From Acidobacteriota bacterium (GTDB lineage: Bacteria > Acidobacteriota > Vicinamibacteria > Vicinamibacterales > Vicinamibacteraceae): 5,764 bases of DNA. Of the stretch, positions 1-5,423 are shown one piece after another. The translations under genes were made by a program, and so were the position numbers. Position 1 is the first letter of the stretch, and each line of letters starts with the position of its first letter. The stretch lies in contig JACDAO010000611.1 of the NCBI GenBank assembly GCA_013695405.1, positions 1 through 5,764 on the forward strand. Direction: 5' to 3'. A model generated the notes under the pieces. It worked only from the letters and a program-made list of their open reading frames with translations. It searched no databases and was not told where the DNA came from.

Positions 1-781
1 GCCTGGTCCTGGTAAAGCGGCTCGAGACCCGATCGGCCAGGCCCGGCAGCAACGCCGCGGCGACCGCCACCAGCCGCGAGCCGCGGAAGGGATACAGGTC
101 GGCACGCGGCCGGCGCAGGCAACGCACCATGGCGTCGGCAACCTGTTCCGGCGTCTGCTGCGGGCCGACGCCTGCCACATCCTGCCCCCATGCCTGACGC
201 ATCGCAGTCCGGAACTCGGTCTCGGTGCTGATGGGATAGACCATCGTGACGTGCACGCCGGTACCGGCCAGTTCGGCGCGAACCGACTCGCCAAGGCCAG
301 CCTGCGCGAACTTGGTCGCGGCGTAGGCACCCATCCGTGCCACGCCCTTGCGGCCGACGATCGACGAGACGATGAACAGGTGCCCGGCGCCGACCGTGCG
401 GAAGTGAGCGACCGCGCCACGCGCCGCATGGAACGTCCCGAAGAAATTGACCTCGAGCAACCGGCGCATCGTCTCGACCGAGGTCTCGTCGAGGCGGCCG
501 TTGTAGCCGAGTCCCGCATTGCAGATCACCACGTCGAGCCGTCCGGTCTGGTCGATCGCGGTCAGCAGCAGGTGTGCGACCTGGGTCTCGTCGGTGACGT
601 CACAGGCCACCGCGGTGGCCGTGCCTCCGGCGTCGCGAATCGAGGTCGCCACCTGCTCGAGGCGGTCGTGACGACGTGCCCCGAGAACGACGTGCAGGCC
701 TTCACGGGCCAACGCTCGCGCGCAGGCCTCGCCAATGCCCGAGGAAGCGCCAGTGACGACGGCGGTGCGGACCGGGTCCAT
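1..781 (-). CDS. Short-chain dehydrogenase/reductase (SDR), 3' end outside window
   Basis: This is a classical SDR oxidoreductase, predicted to be cytosolic and to use NAD(P)H on an unidentified carbonyl or alcohol substrate. From the ATG at 781 about 260 codons are visible and the frame is still open at the left edge, so the C-terminus is missing. The Rossmann cofactor motif TGASSGIG is at residues 10-17. The ARR at 35-37 after strand 2 suggests NADP(H). CDV is at 60-62, NAG at 88-90 and the structural Asn at 112. The catalytic Ser is S140, with Y153 and K157 in YAATK. The usual PG after the sixth strand is replaced by PI (183-184), although the following T188 is retained. No Shine-Dalgarno site precedes the ATG; a candidate extended -10 lies 6 bases upstream, so the mRNA may be leaderless. 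The gene is divergent from the M20 hydrolase. The family call is secure; the substrate cannot be told. Confidence 0.93.
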   Translation of the reverse strand, partial: MDPVRTAVVTGASSGIGEACARALAREGLHVVLGARRHDRLEQVATSIRDAGGTATAVACDVTDETQVAHLLLTAIDQTGRLDVVICNAGLGYNGRLDETSVETMRRLLEVNFFGTFHAARGAVAHFRTVGAGHLFIVSSIVGRKGVARMGAYAATKFAQAGLGESVRAELAGTGVHVTMVYPISTETEFRTAMRQAWGQDVAGVGPQQTPEQVADAMVRCLRRPRADLYPFRGSRLVAVAAALLPGLADRVSSRFTRTR

Positions 782-787
782 GCCAGG

Positions 788-796
788 ATCGTAGCA
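788..796 (-). promoter_or_regulatory. Candidate extended -10 promoter of the SDR gene
   Basis: Read on the minus strand this is TGCTACGAT, a TGn-extended -10 with hexamer TACGAT at 793-788. It lies 6 bases before the SDR ATG at 781, so transcription would start at or next to the start codon. No convincing -35 is seen, which extended -10 promoters tolerate. Assigned by motif and position only. Confidence 0.45.
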
Positions 797-805
797 GGGC
801 GCCGG

Positions 806-814
806 TGCTATCCT
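806..814 (+). promoter_or_regulatory. Candidate extended -10 promoter of the M20 hydrolase unit
   Basis: TGCTATCCT is a TGn-extended -10 with hexamer TATCCT at 809-814. It is followed by 7 bases and then the ATG at 822 that opens a short reading frame leading into the M20 gene. It faces the SDR promoter; the two predicted transcription starts are only about 40 bp apart, so one RNA polymerase footprint would block the other. No clear -35 is seen. Confidence 0.45.
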
Positions 815-821
815 CCCGGCA

Positions 822-881
822 ATGCCCGCGAACCCTCCGGCGGCGATCGTCACGGCTGACGACGCGCGTGCGATGCCCTGA
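822..881 (+). CDS. Possible 19-codon leader ORF or displaced N-terminus of the M20 hydrolase
   Basis: A short frame starts at an ATG 7 bases after a candidate -10 and encodes MPANPPAAIVTADDARAMP. It ends with TGA at 879-881, one base before the likely M20 start codon at 883. Sixteen of its 19 codons end in G or C, as in real genes here, whereas the overlapping M20-frame extension from a GTG at 805 reads as an Arg-rich shadow. It may be a translated leader coupled to the M20 gene, or the native N-terminus joined by a +1 shift at CCC TGA C, or chance. A joined product would have about 397 residues. No homology is recognisable in so short a peptide. Confidence 0.3.
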   Translation: MPANPPAAIVTADDARAMP

Positions 882-882
882 C

Positions 883-2016
883 ATGGATCGGATGCGCCGG
901 CTGCTGCGCGATCTGGTGGCCATCAACTCGATCAACCCGTCGCTGGTGGCGGGGGCCCCGGGTGAGGCCGAGGCGGCGGCCTGTGTCGCCGACTGCCTGC
1001 GCGAGTCCGCGCTCGACGTCGTCGTCAGCGACGCCGCGCCGGGCCGCCCCAACGTCGTCGGCGTGCTCGACAGCGGGCAGCCCGGGCCGACACTGCTGCT
1101 CTGCGGACATCTCGACACCGTCGGGGTCGAGGGGATGGACGCGCCGTTCGCGCCGACCGAGCGCGAGGGCCGGTTGTACGGGCGCGGCAGCCTCGACATG
1201 AAGAGCGGCGTCGCCGCCTGTGTCGGGGCGGTGCGACTGCTGGCCTCCGAAGGGCTGACCCGCGGCCGGGTCGTGGTCGCGGCAGTGGCCGACGAGGAGC
1301 ACGCCAGCGTCGGCGCCGAGGCCCTGGTCCGTGACTGGCGCGCCGACGGCGCTGTGGTGACCGAGCCCACCGACCTCAGCGTCGCCGTGGCGCACAAGGG
1401 TTTCGCGTGGCTGGAGTTGCACGCGTACGGCAAGGCCGCACACGGCAGCCGGCCCGACGAAGGCCGCGACGCGATCCTGGTGATGGGACGGATTCTCGGC
1501 GTACTCGAACGGTTCGACCAGGAGTTACGTGCCCGACCGACCCACCCGTTGCTGGGGAGCGGGTCGCTGCACGCCTCGACCATCGACGGCGGCGGCGAAT
1601 GGAGCATGTATCCGGCGCATTGCCGACTGCACGTCGAACGACGCACCCTGCCGGGCGAGGATGGCGCCCGCGCGCTGCACGAGGTCGAGCAGATGCTCGG
1701 TGTGTTGCGCAGCAACGACCCGGCCTTCACGGCCGATGTGCGGCTGATGCTCGAACGACCCGCCTACAACATCGACGAGCGCGCCGAACTGCCGCAGGTG
1801 CTGGTGGCGGCGGCGCGGGCGCGTGGCCTCGAAGCCCGCATCACCGGCATGAGCTACTGGACCGACGCCGCGCTGCTCGGCACCGCCGGCATCCCGACGG
1901 TGATCTTCGGTCCGCGGGGCGCCGGCCTGCACGGCGTCAGTGAATACGTCGAACTGGCCAGCGTCGACGAGTGCGCGCTGACCCTGGCAGCAACGGCGCG
2001 GCAGTTCCTGGCCTGA
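883..2016 (+). CDS. M20 family zinc metallohydrolase (ArgE/DapE/ACY1-type deacylase or peptidase)
   Basis: A 377-residue M20 amidohydrolase, predicted to be cytosolic with two metal ions, that cleaves an N-acyl or peptide bond of an unidentified substrate. Visible family residues are GHLDTV at 75-80 (metal ligands H76 and D78), the bridging D105 in GRGSLDMKSG, the catalytic and metal Glu pair E138-E139 in ADEEH, E161 in TEPT and the final ligand H350 in GLHGVSEYV. The inserted dimerisation domain spans roughly 172-285 and carries H187 in AHGSRP, the residue that usually completes the partner's active site. The ATG at 883 is preferred because residue 6 onward already matches the usual N-terminal helix leading to LVAINSINP; a GTG at 805 is in frame but reads as non-coding. 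No Shine-Dalgarno precedes 883, so initiation may depend on the short frame ending at 881. There is no signal peptide. The exact substrate (acetylornithine, succinyl-diaminopimelate, acyl-amino acid or dipeptide) cannot be assigned. Confidence 0.92.
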   Translation: MDRMRRLLRDLVAINSINPSLVAGAPGEAEAAACVADCLRESALDVVVSDAAPGRPNVVGVLDSGQPGPTLLLCGHLDTVGVEGMDAPFAPTEREGRLYGRGSLDMKSGVAACVGAVRLLASEGLTRGRVVVAAVADEEHASVGAEALVRDWRADGAVVTEPTDLSVAVAHKGFAWLELHAYGKAAHGSRPDEGRDAILVMGRILGVLERFDQELRARPTHPLLGSGSLHASTIDGGGEWSMYPAHCRLHVERRTLPGEDGARALHEVEQMLGVLRSNDPAFTADVRLMLERPAYNIDERAELPQVLVAAARARGLEARITGMSYWTDAALLGTAGIPTVIFGPRGAGLHGVSEYVELASVDECALTLAATARQFLA

Positions 2017-2017
2017 T

Positions 2018-2043
2018 CGGCGAGCCCCGGCGGCCCGCTTTTT
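2018..2043 (+). terminator. Weak candidate terminator after the M20 hydrolase
   Basis: Just past the stop codon a GC-rich stretch is followed by five T residues at 2039-2043. The best stem I can draw is short and bulged (CGGC at 2018-2021 with GCC and G at 2033-2037), so the T-run is the main support. Confidence 0.2.
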
Positions 2044-2210
2044 GAGTAGGCGACGTCCTACCGGATGCGATGCCGCGCCGGGTCGCCGGCACAGGTGCGC
2101 TGAGGGGAGCCTCCGCGTCCTGCCGTCGTTCTGGTTCAACGTGTCGGGCATCGCCGGCGAACGGCTGGGTCAGCTGCGAGGACCATGTCAGCACGACCAT
2201 TGGGGAAGCG

Positions 2211-2227
2211 GCGGGCAACCAGCCCGC
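2211..2227. repeat. Perfect 6-bp inverted repeat GCGGGC/GCCCGC with 5-base loop
   Basis: The left arm is at 2211-2216, the loop AACCA at 2217-2221 and the right arm at 2222-2227. It can form a stable hairpin on either strand. Neither strand has a T-run directly after it. On the minus strand it follows the T5 tract of the candidate proline dehydrogenase terminator, so it could protect or trim that 3' end. Function unknown. Confidence 0.4.
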
Positions 2228-2229
2228 GC

Positions 2230-2251
2230 AAAAAGGCGCGTGGCCGTGCGC
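2230..2251 (-). terminator. Candidate intrinsic terminator of the icd-plsB-proline dehydrogenase cluster
   Basis: Read on the minus strand directly after the proline dehydrogenase stop, arms GCGC (2251-2248) and GCGC (2239-2236) enclose an 8-base loop. A C and then TTTTT (2234-2230) follow. The stem is short but pure GC, and the position is right for the end of the minus-strand cluster. An alternative hairpin, CGCGC/GCGCG at 2225-2240, places the T-run in its loop and would compete with it. Confidence 0.4.
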
Positions 2252-3187
2252 TCAGCGGTCGCGGATGACGCTGCGCAGGACGAAGCCGACGTTGGCGGGA
2301 CGCTCGCCGAGCCGACGCATGAAGTACGGGAACCATTCGCGGCCGTATGGAATATAAACACGCACGCCGAGGCCTGCCTGGTGCAACTCGGTCTGCAGAT
2401 CGCGGCGCACGCCGTACAGCATCTGGAACTCGAAGCGATCGGCAGGCAACCGCAGGTCGGCCGCGACCTGACGGGCCGCCTCGATCATGGGCGGATCATG
2501 GGTGGCGAGGGCAGGATAGGCTCCACGGCGCAACAGCGTCTCGAGCATCCGCCGGTACGCCGCGTCGACGTCGGACTTGGCCTGGTAGGCCGCCGACGGC
2601 GGCTCCTGATACGCGCCCTTGACCAGGCGGACCCGGGCGCCGAGCGACAGCACGCGCTCGAGATCGGCCTCGCTGCGCTTCAACGCCGACTGCAGCACCA
2701 CGCCGACGTTGGTGAGCCCGTCACGCCACGCCTGCTCGAACAACTGCAGCGTCGCGTCGACGTACGGCGAGTTCTCCATGTCGATGCGCACGAAAAAGCC
2801 GTCGTCGCGCGCCCGGGCGAGGATCGCGCGCAGGTTCGCCGACGCCAGATCGCGGTCGATGGCGAGCCCGAGCTGGGTCAGCTTGATCGAGATGTTGCGG
2901 CCGATGTCGGCGGCGACGATCTGGGGGAACATCGCCAGGTAGGCATCGGTCGCGGCCTCGGCGGCAGCGGCCGACTCGACACTTTCGCCGAGCAGGTCGA
3001 GTGTCTGGGTCAGGCCTCGCGCTTCGACGGCGGCGGCTGCGGCAATCGCCTCCTCGATGCGCTCACCCGCGACGAAGCGTCGCGCGAAGCTCGACGGCGA
3101 ACGCATCCCGTAGCGGCTGGCGATCTGCTTCAGGGCGCGACTGCCGGCCAGGGTCCCGAATGCGCGCTTCGACAGAGCGTCGATCAT
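2252..3187 (-). CDS. Monofunctional proline dehydrogenase (PRODH, PutA-type FAD enzyme)
   Basis: This enzyme oxidises L-proline to 1-pyrroline-5-carboxylate with FAD and normally passes the electrons to membrane quinones. The 311-residue product has the length of stand-alone bacterial PRODH of the Deinococcus/Thermus type and lacks the DNA-binding and aldehyde dehydrogenase parts of long PutA. The beta/alpha barrel motifs appear in order: SIKLTQLG at 100-107, DMENS at 136-140, VVLQSALKR at 163-171, RLVKGAY at 187-193, ATHD at 228-231 and EFQMLYGVR at 253-261. The C-terminal helix carries RRLGERPAN at 291-299; the RRxxER arginines of this motif bind the proline carboxylate. The ATG at 3187 is chosen because it overlaps the upstream stop as ATGA and begins the typical N-terminal helices; a longer open frame to 3352 overlaps plsB and is not credible. 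No Shine-Dalgarno is seen, so translation is probably coupled to plsB. The P5C dehydrogenase partner is not in the window. Confidence 0.95.
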   Translation of the reverse strand: MIDALSKRAFGTLAGSRALKQIASRYGMRSPSSFARRFVAGERIEEAIAAAAAVEARGLTQTLDLLGESVESAAAAEAATDAYLAMFPQIVAADIGRNISIKLTQLGLAIDRDLASANLRAILARARDDGFFVRIDMENSPYVDATLQLFEQAWRDGLTNVGVVLQSALKRSEADLERVLSLGARVRLVKGAYQEPPSAAYQAKSDVDAAYRRMLETLLRRGAYPALATHDPPMIEAARQVAADLRLPADRFEFQMLYGVRRDLQTELHQAGLGVRVYIPYGREWFPYFMRRLGERPANVGFVLRSVIRDR

Positions 3188-4326
3188 GCCGTGACGGTGG
3201 GACGCGTCTCCTGCAACAGGTGTTGCAACTGTCGTGCATAGAAGCGCAGGACGAACCGATCGCGGACACGCACCAGCGGTCCCTCGACCGCGAGCACGCC
3301 TCGCTCGTCGAGGATCGGCAGCGCCTGCTCGACCGCCTCGGCGGCATCGCACGTGTCGAGGTTGGCACCGGCGGCGGCCAACTGATCGAGCAGGCCCTGG
3401 ACGCGGTGTCGCAAGTCCACTCGCGGAATCGACGGCCGCATCGCAGCGGCGACGACGGCGGTCGGCAGCACCTTGTGGAGCTGGCCGATGGCGAGCCGGG
3501 TCTGCTGGGCCAGCGCCACCACATCGCGCCGTGATCGCGCGTCGTGACCAGTCAGCACGATCGGCGCGCCGAACGACACGAACGCCCGCGACTGGTAACC
3601 GACCGCGCTGCCGACCATCTCGGCAAGTTCGCGTGAGAACGGACGCTGCCGCCGCTTGGTCCCCTGCGGTGCCAGGATCTTGTCCTCGAGTACCAGGTCG
3701 TAGGCAATTGCCACAGGCACGATCTGCAGCACCGGCACTTCGGCCAGCACGATCGCGTTGAACAGCCCGGTCTTGGCCGATTTCAGCTCGCCGCTGTAGC
3801 TGCGGCCGCCCTCGGGGTAGAAGAACAGGTCGTGGTACTGCAGCAGTTCGGCGACGAAGGCCTTGAGCGTCACCAGGTAGGCAGCGTCGCGGGCACTGCG
3901 GCGAATCGGGATCGCCCCGGTCACGTGCTTGTGCAGCAGGCCGAGCGCGCCGCCGAACAGGTTGATGCCGGCCGCGATGACCGGCGGCCGCAGTTGATGG
4001 TCCTCGAGGATCAGCAACTCGATCAGGTAGTCGAGGTGACTCTTGTGGTTGGAGACGTAGACCACGCGACCGCGATCGAGCGCGCCAGTGACGTGATCGA
4101 GGCCCTCGGGCACGCGCTCGACCTTGCGCAGGATGGGGTACAGCGGATGCTTGAGCGCCCGGTAGATCGAGTGGCGCTGGGTGGTGCGCAGTTCCTCGAG
4201 ATAGCCCTCGATGCGGGCCTTCGCGGCCGGGTCACCGTCGGGCCCCTCGAACACGCGCCGCACGTCTTCGCGGGCCAGGACGGCCTGCCGCAGTTCCTCG
4301 GCAATCACGGACGGGGAGTGTAGCAT
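3184..4326 (-). CDS. plsB: PlsB-like glycerol-3-phosphate 1-O-acyltransferase (LPLAT superfamily)
   Basis: Predicted to acylate sn-glycerol 3-phosphate at position 1, the first step of phospholipid synthesis, at the inner face of the membrane. The four acyltransferase blocks are present in order: NHKSHLD at 93-99 (catalytic HX4D, H94 and D99), GAIPIRRS at 137-144, FYPEGGRSYSGEL at 169-181 and VPVAIAYD at 203-210. The C-terminal LRFYARQLQHLL at 360-371 resembles the end of PlsB. At 380 residues it is less than half the length of E. coli PlsB (about 800) and lacks the long N-terminal region, so it is a short PlsB relative; a dihydroxyacetone-phosphate or other acyltransferase cannot be excluded. 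The stop overlaps the proline dehydrogenase start by 4 bases, and icd ends 43 bases upstream. The start is uncertain. The ATG at 4326 has a GAGG 9 bases upstream, but a GTG at 4308 (374 residues) follows a candidate -10 that overlaps that ATG. Confidence 0.88.
   Translation of the reverse strand: MLHSPSVIAEELRQAVLAREDVRRVFEGPDGDPAAKARIEGYLEELRTTQRHSIYRALKHPLYPILRKVERVPEGLDHVTGALDRGRVVYVSNHKSHLDYLIELLILEDHQLRPPVIAAGINLFGGALGLLHKHVTGAIPIRRSARDAAYLVTLKAFVAELLQYHDLFFYPEGGRSYSGELKSAKTGLFNAIVLAEVPVLQIVPVAIAYDLVLEDKILAPQGTKRRQRPFSRELAEMVGSAVGYQSRAFVSFGAPIVLTGHDARSRRDVVALAQQTRLAIGQLHKVLPTAVVAAAMRPSIPRVDLRHRVQGLLDQLAAAGANLDTCDAAEAVEQALPILDERGVLAVEGPLVRVRDRFVLRFYARQLQHLLQETRPTVTA
4317..4325 (-). promoter_or_regulatory. 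Candidate internal extended -10 promoter before plsB
   Basis: On the minus strand this reads TGCTACACT (hexamer TACACT at 4322-4317), 8 bases before the in-frame GTG at 4308. It has the same shape as the extended -10 sites in front of the SDR and M20 genes. If active, it would give a leaderless plsB-proline dehydrogenase transcript starting at the GTG and independent of icd. It overlaps the ATG at 4326, so both start models cannot apply to the same transcript. Confidence 0.35.
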
Positions 4327-4369
4327 TCGCGTCCGCCTCGCGGCCCGCCGCCGGACTGCCTGTACCCGG

Positions 4370-5401
4370 TCACACGGTCGCGGCCGATTCGCCGCGTGGA
4401 CTGTCGATCTCGCGAATCACCGCGTCGGTGTAGGCGGTGGTCGTCGCGGATCCGCCGAGGTCACGGGTGCGGATCACACCGGCGGCCAGGACCCGGCTGA
4501 CCGCGCCGAAGATCACGTCCGCCGCGGTCCGCTCGCCGAGGTGCCGCAGCATCATCAAGGCCGACAGCAGCAGCGCGGTGGGATTGGCCAGGTCCTGCCC
4601 GGCGATGTCCGGGGCGCTGCCATGGACGGCCTCGAACACGGCGATTGTCAGGCCGAGGTTGGCGCCCGGCACCACGCCGAGCCCGCCCACCAGGCCGGCA
4701 CCCAGGTCGGAGACGATGTCGCCGTACAGGTTGGGGAGCAGCAGGACGTCGAACTGCTCGGGCCGCATCACCAGCTGCATGCAGGCGTTGTCGACGATCT
4801 TCTCCTCGTACTGCACGTCCGGATAGTCGCGAGCCACCGCACGGGCGCACTGCAGGAACAGCCCGTCGGTCAGCTTCATGATGTTGGCCTTGTGGATCGC
4901 GGTGACCTTGCGTCGCCCGTTGTTGGCGGCATGCTCGAAGGCGAACTTCGAGATCCGCTGGCTGGCTGCCGCGGTGATCACCTTGAGGCTCTCGACCACG
5001 CCCGGCGCGACCTGGTGTTCCAGCCCGGCGTAGAGGTCCTCGGTGTTCTCCCGGACGATCACCAGGTCGACGCCCTGGAAGCGCGAGGGCACGCCCGGCA
5101 GGTTGGTCACCGGGCGCAGGTTCGCGTAGAGATCGAGCGTCTTGCGCAACCCGACGTTGACGCTGGTGAAGCCCTCGCCGATCGGCGTGGTGACCGGTCC
5201 CTTGAGGGCGACGGTGTTGGCGGTCACCGAATCGAGCAGCGCCTGGGGCAGGGTCTGCCCGGACTGCTCGAGTGCGGTGATGCCGGCATGATGTTCATCC
5301 CAGTCGATGGCGACACCAGACGCCTGGATGATGCGGACGACCGCGGCGCTGACTTCTGGGCCGATGCCGTCTCCGGGGATGAGCGTCACGCGATGAGCCA
5401 T
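4370..5401 (-). CDS. icd: NAD-type isocitrate dehydrogenase
   Basis: This beta-decarboxylating dehydrogenase converts isocitrate to 2-oxoglutarate and CO2 in the cytosolic TCA cycle. The 343-residue product matches the short NAD-type IDH form. Visible motifs are GDGIGPE at 10-16; the substrate segment with S80, N82, R86 and R96 (TSVNVGLRKTLDLYANLRP), whose Ser and Asn favour isocitrate over isopropylmalate or homoisocitrate; VRENTEDLYAG at 116-126 (R117, Y124); HKANIMKLTDG at 170-180 (K171); and metal-binding D204, D228 and D232 (LYGDIVSDLGAG). The cofactor loop HGSAPDIAG at 260-268 with N273 carries Asp where NADP enzymes usually have Lys, indicating NAD. The ATG at 5401 is chosen because upstream in-frame ATGs at 5413 and beyond overlap the TATAAT promoter or read as non-coding. 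No Shine-Dalgarno is seen. It is the first gene of the minus-strand cluster with plsB and proline dehydrogenase. A homoisocitrate or tartrate dehydrogenase is less likely. Confidence 0.92.
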   Translation of the reverse strand: MAHRVTLIPGDGIGPEVSAAVVRIIQASGVAIDWDEHHAGITALEQSGQTLPQALLDSVTANTVALKGPVTTPIGEGFTSVNVGLRKTLDLYANLRPVTNLPGVPSRFQGVDLVIVRENTEDLYAGLEHQVAPGVVESLKVITAAASQRISKFAFEHAANNGRRKVTAIHKANIMKLTDGLFLQCARAVARDYPDVQYEEKIVDNACMQLVMRPEQFDVLLLPNLYGDIVSDLGAGLVGGLGVVPGANLGLTIAVFEAVHGSAPDIAGQDLANPTALLLSALMMLRHLGERTAADVIFGAVSRVLAAGVIRTRDLGGSATTTAYTDAVIREIDSPRGESAATV

Positions 5402-5410
5402 GGGTGCGGC

Positions 5411-5416
5411 CATTAT
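5411..5416 (+). promoter_or_regulatory. Candidate -10 of the thioredoxin-fold gene, overlapping the icd -10
   Basis: CATTAT matches four of six -10 positions and stands 7 bases before the GTG at 5424, the same spacing as at the M20 gene. TATAGA at 5414-5419 is an alternative hexamer. Either one shares bases with the icd -10 on the other strand. Confidence 0.3.
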
Positions 5417-5417
5417 A
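5412..5417 (-). promoter_or_regulatory. Consensus -10 (TATAAT) of icd
   Basis: The minus strand reads a perfect TATAAT here, 10 bases before the icd ATG at 5401, predicting a leader of only about 3-4 bases. It stands out strongly in this GC-rich sequence. The -35 region is not convincing. Confidence 0.6.
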
Positions 5418-5423
5418 GAACCC

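Larger units (their letters stand above)
2017..2251. other. Convergent intergenic region rich in inverted repeats
   Basis: The region lies between the converging M20 and proline dehydrogenase genes. Open frames across it look like composition-driven shadows. It holds several inverted repeats: GTAGG/CCTAC with a 6-base loop at 2046-2061, GAGG/CCTC at 2102-2113, the 10-bp palindrome TCGCCGGCGA at 2151-2160, and GCGGGC/GCCCGC at 2211-2227. Candidate transcription ends sit near both margins. I recognise no RNA family. Confidence 0.6.

Noticed and set aside
805..882. N-terminal extension of the M20 gene to the GTG at 805
   Set aside because: The 26 added residues are Arg/Ser-rich, their third positions are not coding-like, and the GTG lies inside the candidate -10 element.
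702..1730. Long minus-strand open frame (342 codons) opposite the M20 gene
   Set aside because: It lies antisense to a gene with all its metal ligands, is rich in Ser/Arg/Pro as expected of a shadow in high-GC DNA, and has no recognisable motif.
2046..2061. GTAGG/CCTAC inverted repeat as the M20 terminator
   Set aside because: No T-run follows it on either strand in the right orientation, so it is kept only as one of the hairpins in the spacer.
2042..3241. 399-codon plus-strand open frame opposite proline dehydrogenase
   Set aside because: It is antisense to a full set of PRODH motifs, and its sequence is rich in His/Arg/Gln with no domain.
3188..3352. N-terminal extension of proline dehydrogenase to 3352
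   Set aside because: It would overlap plsB by over 160 bases with shadow-like sequence, while the ATG at 3187 gives the normal family length.
3832..4323. 163-codon plus-strand open frame opposite plsB
   Set aside because: It is antisense to the conserved acyltransferase blocks; a shadow of the GC-rich codon pattern.
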